Positions 11,003-21,401 of a DNA stretch of 64,000 nucleotides are shown here, piece after piece. The number at the start of each line of letters is the position of its first letter. Within the stretch, counting starts at the first letter, position 1. Under the pieces are notes generated by a model. It was not told where the DNA came from. It searched no databases and was given only the letters and a program-made list of their open reading frames with translations. Made by a program: the position numbers and the translations under genes. The DNA comes from Paramarasmius palmivorus (lineage: Eukaryota; Basidiomycota; Agaricomycetes; Agaricales; Marasmiaceae): NCBI GenBank assembly GCA_037176845.1, contig JAYKXP010000051.1, positions 332,605 to 396,604 of the forward strand, read 5' to 3'.

Positions 11003-12354
11003 TCATACAGTAGCTCCAGATTTGAGCAGAGCTTCCCAACTTTGTGAGCTACCTTTGGAGCGAACAGTCCCAATCCACTCCTGAATATCGCCCAAAAGCC
11101 CTTCTGGCACTTCCACCGACGCAAAATGACCTCCCTTTTCCTGCTCTTTCCAAAAGACAATGTTCGGGAAGGAACAATCCGCCCACCACTTTGGAACATA
11201 CCCTACATCCTTCGGGAAACAGCTGACGCCTACAGCAACAGAAGATGGGAATTTTGGTTCCATGACAGTCTGTCTGAGAGTCGGGATATTGCTTTTGTAG
11301 ATTCGTGCGTGGCCAGCGCTTCCGGAAAGCAGGTAAAGCATCGTATATGTGATAACAAGCTCCGGTTGCCAAACATGATTTGGCTCTGCGAGACTCTGTA
11401 GTTTCTCGCGAATCCAGGCTAACATTCCAATGGGCGAATCGAGAAGGCCGTATGAGACGGTTTGGGGCTTGGTTCCCTGAATCAGGGAATAACCAGACTC
11501 GGATTTCATCCACCATTGCATGCGCTTCAGTTTCTCCTTCTCATCCGCTGTGAACCAGCGAGTGAGAAGCCAGAAGATAGCTATGGGGTTGCGTAGGGGA
11601 GAGGGTGGAACACAAAAGATGAAGTTTATGTGAATGGCGGAGCACGATTCTGGAAATTGGAGAGCGAGGCTCCGGGTGATGAAGGAGCCCCAATCACCGC
11701 CCTGGGCAACGTAATTCTTGTAGCCAAGTGCGTTCATGAGCTTGTTATACAAGCTGGCAATGTGGGTCACTACCAATGAATCTGGTTTCTGTGGACAAAA
11801 TCATTGGTGTTTGCTGTATTATAGCTTTCTCCTAGACGACATACCTTTGGCGAGGATGATAGAGTAAATCCTGGAATACTGGGTGCGACGACATGGAAGG
11901 CCTGTGCCTGGGGGTCTTCTGGATTGGTGAGTTTGAGCACGTTCTCCACCTTGTATGCGTAGCGTGTGAGCAGAATGTGATACTACTCCAAACAGTGCGA
12001 ACACACCTCCAAGAAGTTCCCAGGCCATCCATGAGAGAAGATAAGAGGAATGGCATCACTACGCTCGCTACGATGATGCACAAAATGCAATGTAATGAGC
12101 TCGTCGTTTTCCTCCAAGTCAATTGTGAACATCTTGTATGTATCATTGATGTTCTTCTCGACGCGTCTCCAATCGTATTGGGTCTTCCAGTAGTTCACCA
12201 GTTCCTCCATGACGGCGGTAGGTGTTCCGTCATTCCATTCTTCGCCAGAAGGATGGTCGAGGTCGGGAATGATACGGGCTGTCTGAACACGAGTATTGAC
12301 CCAGTCTAGGAGATCCTGCGAAACTTCGAGCTTGTAGGGTTTCGGAACGGCCAT
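11003..12354 (-). CDS. epoxide hydrolase (EHN plus alpha/beta hydrolase), copy 1
   Basis: Three exons from the ATG at 12354 (MAVPKPYKLEV); the first ends at 12007 with GTGTGT as donor. The N-terminal EHN region (residues 1-100) contains DLDHPSGEEWNDGTP and a YDWRRVEKNIN-type segment. The alpha/beta hydrolase core follows, with the oxyanion motif HGWPGNF, nucleophile Asp in AQGGDWGSF and catalytic His near the end in EKGGHFASVEVPE. These features match microsomal-type epoxide hydrolases and juvenile hormone epoxide hydrolase-like fungal enzymes, which open epoxides to diols. No N-terminal membrane anchor is obvious, so it may be soluble. It lies head-to-tail with a very similar copy at 12864-14205. 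Confidence 0.9.
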
Positions 12355-12863
12355 GGTGGGAGAATACAAGAAAGAGTTGGTCCAAGGGAAACTCGGTTCA
12401 TCATGACTGTCAAGTCATGGCTTCGATTGCGCGTGCACGCGACCGCTACTCAAAGTACTCTGATTCTGGTGTAGATCTTTACGACACGTTCAAGTAAAAA
12501 GCACATACAATGGAGAGACAATTTATGAATGGTCACGGTTATTCACCGTCGTTCACAGACGAGAACAACTCCTTGAAGTTTGAACTACATATGTATGAGA
12601 AAGTGACAGGGACACAGAGCTAGATCAAGATGTCCCTTCATGTTCGTGTTCGGGAGAAAACGCCGGCTATGGTAAGAGTAACTATGTAAAGAGTTGGCGT
12701 GAACGATGAGGTCTTTGTCTCAACTTTGTCTACAGACATTTCTTCATGTGCTTCCCAGGACTGGAAAGTATGATGTGCCACCAAAATGTTGCCCAGTGGA
12801 CAGGAATTACTTTGTATTCCATCGATGATACTGTAGCGATAAATAGTTCCGCGGGTTAACCAG
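12355..12863. other. spacer between the two epoxide hydrolase genes
   Basis: It holds the promoter of copy 1 and the 3' end of copy 2. No further gene is visible. Confidence 0.5.
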
Positions 12864-14205
12864 TCATGCCAGGGCTCCGGATTTGAGTAGAGCCTCCCAA
12901 GCTTGTGAGCTCCCTCTGAAGCGAACTGCGCTAATCCACTCTTGAAGATCGCCTAAAAGCCGTTCCGGCACTTCCACCGATGCAAAGTGTCCTCCCTTTT
13001 CTTGGTCTTTCCAAAACACGATGTTTGGGAAAAAACACTCCGCCCACCACTTGGGCATATTCCCCACATCCTTCGGAAAGCAACTAACGCCAACAGCGAC
13101 AGAAGATGGCATTATCGGTTCCATGACTTCCTTGCTAACACTTGGGATGTTGTCCTTGTATATTCGCGCGTGACTGGCACTTCCGGAGAGCAAGTAGAGC
13201 ATCGTATACGTGATGATAAGCTCGGGTTCCCATACAAAATCTGGCTCAGCGAGAGCATTAACCTTCTCGCGTATCCAGGCCAGCATCCCGATCGGTGAAT
13301 CGAGAAGACCATACGAAATGGTCTGGGGCTTCGTGGAGTGGATGTGGTAATATCCGGATTCGGATTTCATCCACCATTGCACGCGGCTCAAGTTTTCTTT
13401 CTCTGCTGGGGTGAACCAGCGAGTGAGTAGATAGAAAATGGCCAAGGGGTTACGAAGGGGCGAGGGCGCAAGACACATCGCGAAGTTCAAGTGAATGGCG
13501 AAGCATGACTGAGGGAATTGAATGGCGAGGCTTCGCGTGATGAAGGATCCCCAATCACCACCTTGTGCGACATAGTTCTTGTAGCCAAGTGCATGCATAA
13601 GCTTGTTATACAGGCGAGCGATATGGGTTACAGCCATCGAACCTGGTTTCTGTAATAATATCAGTCTCTGCCCCTTGTTCTGACCCGATGTTCCTTACCT
13701 TCGGAGAAGACGAGAGTGCGAATCCGGGGATACTGGGTGCGACAATATGGAAAGCCTGTTCCGTGGGGTCCTCCGGATCAGTGAGCTTGAGCAGACTCTC
13801 CGCCTTTGTGCGACATGTAAGCAAGTGTATCCAAACTTTAGCGAGTGATTCACGTACCTCCATGAAATTTCCGGGCCATCCATGGCAAAAAATGAGAGGA
13901 ATGGCATCACTTCGCTTACTGCGGTGATGTACGAAATGCAGCGTGATAAGCTCCTCGTCCTCTTCCAGGTCAATCGTGAACATCTTGTATGTATCATTTA
14001 TGTTCTTTTCGACCCGTCTCCAGTCATATTGGGTCTTCCAGTAGTCGACCAATTCCTCCATGACGGTGGTAGGTATTCCATCATTCCATTCACCACCGGA
14101 AGGATGGTCGAGGTCAGGAATGGTACGTGCGGTCTTAACGCGAACATTTACCCAGTCCAGGAATTGCTGTGGAACTTCAAGTGTGTAGGGTTTTGGAACG
14201 GCCAT
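12864..14205 (-). CDS. epoxide hydrolase (EHN plus alpha/beta hydrolase), copy 2
   Basis: Same architecture as its neighbour. The EHN region starts MAVPKPYTLEV, the oxyanion motif is HGWPGNFMEV, the nucleophile Asp lies in AQGGDWGSF and the catalytic His in EKGGHFASVEVPE. The two intron positions match copy 1. The first intron, after NFMEV and GTACGT, is stop-free and a multiple of three, so the open frame runs through it; the spliced product resumes at AESLLKLTDPEDP. The two proteins differ at scattered positions only, which points to a fairly recent tandem duplication with both copies kept intact. It probably acts on lipid or xenobiotic epoxides. Confidence 0.9.
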
Positions 14206-14635
14206 AGGGAGAGAGCAAGTGAAAGGTGGCTGTTGGATTCGTCATGAGCGTATTTTGTATTCTCCCTTATAAGCCTGGAAAAGGTGATCTTGTAAGACAA
14301 GCCGAGGGCGGTGCAACGCCGATTCGCCGCCCCTGATGCACAGTAGATTTTTACCATCCACGTTGCTACCACGTATTGGTATGGAGATACTCTCGGGGAA
14401 AGCAAGCGAGAACGAACGGGCATTGTATTACACTGGTGGTGAATACCTCATTAGGTACAATCTGGGGCAATTTGGGGACCTTCAATTGCGCTCTGTCCAT
14501 TGGTGTCAGGAATGGAGCCGACATACGAAAATAACAATACCTGAGAGGATGAAATGGTTGAGGCCCTTGTAGCTGACTAGGCCCACAGCATATCTGCGCC
14601 CTTGATCAGGGCCGTGGGCTACTGTATGCCCCCGG
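14206..14635. other. intergenic region between copy 2 and homeodomain-like paralogue 4
   Basis: It holds the promoter of epoxide hydrolase copy 2 and the 3' flank of paralogue 4. An imperfect inverted repeat (GCCCAC with GTGGGC, enclosing GCCCTTGATCAGGGC) lies around 14580-14620 just after the paralogue 4 stop and may act in transcript ending. Confidence 0.35.
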
Positions 14636-15767
14636 TCAGCGTAATCTCCATTTCTCTAATGAACCATCATTTATGCGTTCCAATAATGTGTCCATCATCT
14701 TCTGGTAAGGAGAGAACTTTGCCTGAAACTCGTTGATATCCGATGGCTTATCCGGTGGCTTCAACGACCCCAGGTCGTCGTGGATCGCGAGAAGTAAGGT
14801 CGACCTGGCCAAGTCTTTCGTCTGTTATACGCACTCAAGGTAAGAGAGGTGAAAACTTGTCGAACAGCAACTCACCCTGGCTATAGGTGAAGTCGGTAGA
14901 GGCACTTCGTCCGTTTCCACTTGATCTGGTTGGTTCTCGGAAGGCGGCGGTAGAGGGGCATTAATCCACTGCGTAAATTGCTCTGTCTTGACAGCAGGTT
15001 GTGGGGGCACAAAATAGACCGAGCCATTTGGGGGCGTTGCGAAGGGTGTTATAACGGGTCCTGATAGGTGATATAGATAAGGATTGGCCGAAGTAGGTAC
15101 TGGCACGGAAGGTGTCTGAGGAGTTGGAGGTTGACTCTTTTGCTGCTGCTGTTCATATACCCATGCTTCAACATCTGCAGCTTTCGCTTTGAGAAGTGTA
15201 GCCCAGACACTCATGACTATCTGGGAAGGGCTCGGAGTTTCCTTGAAAAGCGTAGACAGTGTTTCCAGAGATTCTTGATTCAAAGTCGGGTATGCAGCTC
15301 AAATTCGTACAATTAGCTCGACCGAGAAATGGCAAAGAATTGTAAGGACGCACAGGATACTACAGTGACCTGCTTTTGGGCGTCTCTTTGCGCCTTTCGT
15401 CGAGAAGCAAACCATGCATTGAGATGACCCAACGTATATCCTTCACAGCCTGGGAGTTCCTAGTAGACCTAATGATTGCAGTGTCGGTACAAGAGGATAG
15501 AAACGCGACACATACGTGAATTCGTCTCAATAGGTCATCTTTTTGTTCCTTCGTGGGCAGTGTGATCTTTTGGTCAAAAAATGTTTCTAGAGGTCAAAAC
15601 TGGTCAGTTCCATATTTTTTCCCGTATAAATTTCTCCGCAGACCTTTCAGCAGAGCAGTTCCTGCGTTTGTGATGTATCGTCTATTGGTTTGTTTTTTTG
15701 TTGTTGACGTTTCAGAGGCTTCCTGCAATGGACTCTCGGCAGACACTTGATCATCATGACCGTCCAT
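14636..15767 (-). CDS. double-homeodomain-like protein, paralogue 4
   Basis: Exons 15767-15644, 15586-15516 (71 bases), 15459-15354, 15297-14876 and 14821-14636 join in frame into 302 residues. The first unit reads RRYITNAGTALLK, ETFFDQKITLPTKEQ, IHELPGCEGYTLGHL and NAWFASRRKAQR, with Ser at the Asn51 position. The second unit (ETPSPSQIVMSVWATLLKAK, then DVEAWVYEQQQQ) keeps the Trp but not the Phe of the recognition helix. Then come a Pro/Gln-rich region and a helical tail (FQAKFSPYQKMMDTLLERIN). Splice phases match the three plus-strand paralogues 7-12 kb away. This is the longest and least eroded member and may represent the ancestral form. Confidence 0.68.
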
Positions 15768-16001
15768 TCGAGTAAGCTTCGGTTGGCAGAGGATGATGTT
15801 GGAGGAAAGCGCGACAAAGGTGCGAGGGTCGTGACAGCGACTAAGTACCTATGCAGCTTGCCATCGTCATACAGAGTCCTCGGAGCCCGGACGTCCAGGG
15901 TCGAGAGCATTTGTTATTGCACACATCGTTGAATGCTTCAAAAATTGTAATAACATAGTGAGCGTAAGGATACAGCACGAATTTATTATAGTATACAGGT
16001 A

Positions 16002-16878
16002 TTAGGTAGAAAGGCAGGATTTTAACCTGTAATTCTTGCCCTCTAAAATGACATCAGGGTCCATCAAATCCCATCGAGGCAGCGGGCCCCTTCGAGGCAA
16101 CCCGTTCGCGCGCCAAGGCTTCGGGCTAGCTGGAGGCTTTGGAGAAGGAGAAGGCGCATTAGCTTTCTTATCCGGGCGCGTAGGAGAGTTGACCAGTTTC
16201 AAAGGTGAGGGGACGGGGACGGTTTGAGCTGTACCTGGTTTCTTTACAACCGCCTTTTCTACCTGAATCTCTTCATCCTTATCTTCAATGGGCTTTCGAG
16301 TGGACCGAGGTGAGCGCGCCTTGGCCTCGATACATTTGAGGTAGGGCATAGTAGGTCTATCCTTTGCGATGTTGGACCGTGCCTGACGAAGAGTTGCAAC
16401 GAGCGTGTTGAAGTCGAGCTCTGGTTGCGACATGGCCGCTTTCTGTGCCAATTGTGCAACATTTTGCTCTTCTGAAGACTGGAATGGACCATGAGGAAAT
16501 CATCGGATGGACAGATCTTGAACGTACCTTCGACCGCATCCGTAACAAGTTGTTCTTTCTCAACCCAGGAGGTGGAGGTTTTTTCGCATTTCTTCGATAC
16601 GTCGAAGACTGCCTTGTTGGACTTGGACACGTCTCGGACGGCACGCTGGGCACAAAATATATCTCCGAGTGAGAGATATCACCGTACGCAGAAAGTGTAT
16701 AGCCGTCATCGAAAGATCCTTCTTCCTCAACAGTCTCTACCGAGGAAGAGGTGTTTGTTTTCTGTATTTTCTTGATTTCGTGGCGAGCATCGCAGATGCT
16801 GTCGGCATTGGTCTAGAGGTAAGATGAGATAAACTCAGTAGGTGGACAAGTACAAGCACCAGAACGTACAAGAGACAT
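16002..16878 (-). CDS. unknown protein with disordered, basic C-terminus
   Basis: The last exon is clear. It reads EEQNVAQLAQKAAMSQPELDF, a helical part with TLRQARSNIAKDRP, and then a Pro/Lys-rich tail (PSPSPKPPASPKPWRA) ending in LEGKNYRLKSCLST. Upstream, an exon with SKSNKAVFDVSKKCEK and WVEKEQLVTDAVEG joins through a GTACGT intron at about 16527. A possible first exon, ATGTCTCTT at 16878, precedes another GTACGT donor. The frame between the first and middle exons is not settled. I recognise no domain, and the composition suggests a nuclear or scaffold protein. Confidence 0.4.
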
Positions 16879-18322
16879 GATTTAATGAACGGCGACTCGG
16901 GATATGAAGGCGATCGGGGAGCTGAATGAGATACAGCTTGCAGGCGTTGAGTCCCTTTATAGATGTCTTGCCACAGAACAAAGGAACCAAACGGTGGCCG
17001 TTCATTGTCCACAGGCTATAAATGGTGGGGCTCAAGGATAATGCCACGGTCCACCCATTGTCCACACAATACTCGGACCAGATGATCGCAGGTAGAGCAC
17101 TCGAGATAATGCCCTTTCAAGAGCAATGTTCGCAAAATGTAAGAGTGCGTTTTCCGAGCTAGCCTTGTTCGAAGACTGCCACTCCAGAGAAGGGCCCAAC
17201 CACAGTCAAGTGATATCACAAGTGACCGGAACATCTGACAGAACCGCGTACGAGCAAAGTCTCTGGTCGACTTTCCAGGCGAGGTTCGTGGGGGAAGCAG
17301 AAAAGTTTTGGTACGAACACGTGCCCACAGGTCAGAGTCACGGCATCGACAGTAACTGTAGAGCCTCTTGAATTCTCACCACCATCACCTCAAGATTGCT
17401 GACGAGGGTGTGAAACAGAGCGAACTGAAGGATCTAGAAGAATAGGTGAGTGACCAGTAGCATTCTCTGATGCGCATCAGCATTAAAATCAATCGCTACT
17501 TGGTATACATAGGACTCGATTTGGTATTAATACCGTCCCGAGTTACATGTTCTTGATATCGTGAAGAAACTGCTTCAGTCATTTCCAAAACGGGCCCAGG
17601 CAAGTGTGTTCTGGCGTTGGTGACTTCGTTGGTCATCCAGGCACCCGACCAAGAAATAGAAACACCGCGGCGAAGCCGCCACCTACGTTGTAGGAGAGAT
17701 CTCGACCTGACGCAGCATAGGTGTTATGCGAACTTCTCTGCGCCACTCCCGCTCTTTCTCAGTATTCATCTCAATTGAAGATATACGGAGATTAGTAGGC
17801 GCGAAGGAGCACATCTTCGGGAGACCCTCAGGCTTGCCCACCTTTGTTCTTTCACTGGCAGAGTTTTGCAGCACAGAAAGCATGATCATTTTAAGCTCAG
17901 CCTCAGAAGTTCGAAGCCTGGATTGCAGTCGGTAGATATCAATAGTCACGGTTGGGAAAACTAAAAGTATGTAAGTGTGCGGTTTATCTTCATCGCTTCG
18001 ACTGTTTTCTGATTTCATAGATGTGCTTCGCGGAGGCAGAACATACGATTACCTCCCCGTTGTTATTCTTTGGTCATTCACTCTTCGGTTTACTCCTGCA
18101 GCGTTTTTCGGATACGAACAACTTGAAATCTCCTTTTTAACTGCCCTGAGGTGAGTTGCCCCTTATACTCACACTTACACGACCGACAATTAACGTCGGG
18201 ATGCAACATTCACTTAGGCGAACAAGTGACCCTTATACACAACGTGAAGATTGAATGGATAGGTTGTACTCGCTGTTTGAAATTTTATGCATATTCTACT
18301 TGGAATAACAAGATGTATAGAG
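16879..18322. other. gene-poor stretch with one weak minus-strand frame
   Basis: No gene is firmly supported. A minus-strand frame at 18018-17683 starts with ATG and reads DIYRLQSRLRTSEAELKMI and EREWRREVRITPM. This could be a coiled-coil exon, but it lacks family similarity and clear splice partners. Around 16980-17060 the words CATTGTCCACA occur twice, in a possible short duplication. Confidence 0.3.
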
Positions 18323-20196
18323 CTATGAAGGTAGAACAAGCTTATGCTTATTAACAATTACATCCCAGAGCGGTGCCAGCTCTCCAGTAGGAGATTTATC
18401 GTCCTCTTTGATGCGCCTGATATCGTGGAAGAAACTGCCGTCTACTTCACCTGGTGCTACACTTCGTGGGATATCCTTCATGTCAGGGAAATTGAAGAAC
18501 GCAACAATGGACGTCTTTCGTTGCTCTTGACCAATACTAACGTCATGGAAGGTCGGCCGGTAAGCTCCTTTGGACCATCTATACAACGTTGACCCGCCCA
18601 TGAGGATGCTCCCTCCAAACCCAGGTTCACGATACGTTCCGTCAAAATCGTACACCCCTAGCCCAGGTCCATCGGTGATGAGCGCAGAGAGTAGGTTCCC
18701 GTCAGGATGAAGACCGATTCCTCCTGGGTTCCCCGCATGTGCAACATATTTGATTATTCGATACCGCACAGTGCAGCGCTGAATCATCTCCGTATCGAGT
18801 CCAATAGCACGGCTACAGGAGACGAGGGTACTATCCAAGACGTGCTTCAGGTATTCAAGAGACGCCCTGACGCGTGTGTCTTGAAGTGCCACCAAGCCCG
18901 AGAGACCATCTTTTAGGTCACCGTCAAACTTGGCAATCTCCGACTCGGTGTCGAGGAGCGGGTGCGCAATGCCTTTCGATGCGAACCAGCATGATTTGCG
19001 CCATACAACCTTCTTGTCGGTGCCCTCGTATGACAGGGCGGGCTCAAAGTGACCCAAGTACTCCCCGAGGTCTTTCATTGCGCTTGTGACTCGCGCATGC
19101 TGATTAGAATCCCAGTTGAAGACGTATTCCTTGCCCTCTCGGAATGCTGTGAGAATGTCGGAGATACGCTGGGATACACGAGGGAGATGACAGAGTGGGA
19201 GGCCGTCACGAAGGAGAGGCATTATGTTCGGATTGGCGAGCGACGTCGAACCGAATGAAACTAATTCCCCAGTGCGTGCAGACGCATGCAAGGCTTCTTC
19301 CGGGGTGTACCCATCAGAAGATATAAATCGGATGCTGCCGCTTTCCGTACTGCCTAATGGGGCGGGGAATGCCAACGCAGCTCGGAACGCGTCCAAAGAC
19401 TCGTTGCTAGAATATTCGAAGTCTTCAAATGTAGTACTGCCGACAAAGTGCACAAAGGCACAGGACGGGTGACTTCGTTTGATTGACTCGATGATAGCGG
19501 TGTAGAATTGAAGGAAGTTGGATACACGATCGCCATCAACGATAGCAAAGGGGGAGAAACGGATACCCAGTCGGTCCTCCGGAACAACAGCCACAACCGC
19601 TTTCAAGATTTCTGAAAGTTTATGTACTGCTTGCTCTGGAGACTTCAGCAAAGTGCTCAGCAGAACAGAACCTTGGGCTTATTTACATCTTCAGCATTAA
19701 CTTATGTCGCATAATCGCGTGGCACTTACAAATGTCGAGTTCAATCCCGTCGTAGCCATACGATGTTGCTTCTGCGATTCGTTCCCGTAGGCCTTTGAAC
19801 AGGCTCTCAGCGGGTCCATCAGGAGCGTCCACTGACCAAGGAAGAGCTTTAGTGGGGACAAATCGCTAATACAGTACAAACTTGAACATACCCAAAGAGA
19901 ATGCTACACCTTTTGAACGGTGAATAATTTCTGCGATACGCTTGTGAGCTGGAGCGTCGGTATATGCATCATTGAATGGTACGACGATCAGTCCCCCTTC
20001 AGTTGTACACTTGTGATCTGGAGGGATAAGTTGATGCGTGAGATACAAAGCAGACAGGGTAGAAGGACCAACAGAAGTCATGGATATCTGACGCAATAGC
20101 ATCGTGAGATGGTGGGCTGATGACGACACGGTGTAAAAGTTGGAGAGAGCCGAGCTTGACTGGGGTGAAGGCGACGGACGCACTAGGAAGAGACAT
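18323..20196 (-). CDS. fusion: Old Yellow Enzyme-like barrel plus 2OG-Fe(II) oxygenase
   Basis: The final exon alone (stop at 18323) encodes more than 440 residues that join two families without an intron. First comes the second half of an OYE-type FMN barrel: AVHKLSEILKAVV, DRLGIRFSPF, YTPEEALHA, LVSFGSTSLANPNIMPLL. Then comes a 2-oxoglutarate/Fe(II) oxygenase with the HxD motif in GIGLHPDGNLLS, distal His in RPTFHDVSIG and Arg in RKTSIVAFFNF. Upstream exons supply the OYE N-terminus (FTPVKLGSLQLLHRV, TTEGGLIVV, YGYDGIELDI). The usual OYE EIHxAxGYL and RxDxYGGSxxNR motifs are absent, so the barrel may lack ene-reductase activity. The first intron (about 20085-20125) has a weak donor. Predicted length is about 575 residues. 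Confidence 0.72.
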
Positions 20197-20662
20197 TGTG
20201 GGAGAATGTAAAGCTGAAGTCAAAACACGACTTTCTGCTTCTTTTGAAGGAGTCCTAGTTTGCCTTAATCAGACTCAGGTGTAATTTGTGACTTCTGGAA
20301 CGGCGAACGTACTCACCGATGCCACTTGGAACATTCCACTCATCGCCCCATCCGAAGCGATTATCGTCCGTCCGTCCGCCTAGGAGCCCTATTTTTTGCT
20401 CGTGTGACCGGTTTTGTCGGCAGGACTAAACTTTTGATTAATACCGACTACGCTGCCATCATTTTGAGATCATAACACTTACTCCGACAACGGACAGCAT
20501 GCATTCTTCCATATATGCATCCCCTTTTGAGATCACTTTTCAGCCACCTCCAGCTACCGACCAGGTTCTTACTTCCCATATATTCGGGCTCGCTTTGTTG
20601 AGTACCGAGCCTAATTCGTTGACCTCTGCAGAGCTTGGTTGCCACCCTAGCTCGCAACAAGT
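20197..20662. promoter_or_regulatory. shared divergent promoter region
   Basis: The OYE-like/2OG fusion starts at 20196 on the minus strand and the TIR gene at 20663 on the plus strand, so both promoters lie in these 466 bases. No other gene is seen here. I could not pick out a convincing TATA box on either side. Confidence 0.5.
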
Positions 20663-21401
20663 ATGGTTCAGAACGATAAAAGTTCCATAATGACTCGACA
20701 CGGTGAGTTTACAAGTCATTAGTTACCAGATTAAAACGCTAATGACCAAGTCGTCGGGTCGAAAGTGAACGCCCCCACCTACGACTGCATTATTTTCTAC
20801 AGGTGGTACACTCGGGACGGGAAGCAGGAACGTGGTCGTGTCATGGCACGACTGGTTGCTGAGGTCCTAGAAGCCATGGGTGTCACAGTATGGCTTGATC
20901 AGCACCAAATGAGCAGACAGGCGAATCGAGAAGAAGTTCTCGACGGTATCCACAAAGCATTCCAGTGTGCACGATCCGTGATTATCCTCGCAGCACCTGG
21001 AGACTGGGATCGATTCGCCGACGACGATGACATCCATCGCTGGGAATGGGAAATGAGTCTGAGGAGTGGTGAGTTTTGCGTAGATGTCACAGATAAATTC
21101 GACTGAACCTTGATCGCTTCCAGGGAAACCCATCTGGGTGCTTCAGCACGAGGCTTGTCCTCGAACAAGACCGCACCCATCCGACCTCGCCAGTCGGCTT
21201 TCATCGTTCAGCGACTTGCTAGCTAACCTCGTCCCACGAGGAAACATAGAAGTGCGTACGATAACAATGGACAACATCGACAATACACTGGAGGAGGTGG
21301 CAGGCTCCAAAGACAGCATAGGGATTCCACGAGTAAGAGTGCGGCGATGTCGCTTGTGCAGACCAGCGATGCCTTGTAGAGCCAATAAAAAAATGGATTA
21401 G
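20663..21401 (+). CDS. stand-alone TIR-domain protein
   Basis: Exons 20663-20702, 20751-21068 and 21124-21401 join in frame to 211 residues. Residues about 23-130 follow the TIR order: strand A YDCIIFYRW, helix A LVAEVLEAMG, strand B VTVWLD, the loop and helix B EEVLDGIHKAFQCA, strand C RSVIILAAPGDW, helix C DDIHRWEWEMSLRSG and strand D KPIWVLQHE. Glu112 in HRWE lines up with the catalytic glutamate of NAD-cleaving TIR domains such as SARM1. No NB-ARC, repeat or membrane segment is attached. TIR domains act as scaffolds or NAD hydrolases in immunity and cell death; its role here is unknown. A GTAAGA at about 21331 might be a donor to another C-terminal exon. Confidence 0.72.

Noticed and set aside
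17683..18018. Minus-strand coiled-coil gene
   Set aside because: One ATG-started frame without family similarity, partner exons or supporting promoter, so it was kept only as a remark in the gap entry.
19860..19870. In-frame TAG stop in the OYE half
   Set aside because: A 45-base intron with GTATGT donor and an AAG acceptor (after VAFSL, resuming ALPWSVDAP) removes the stop and keeps the frame, so it is probably intronic.
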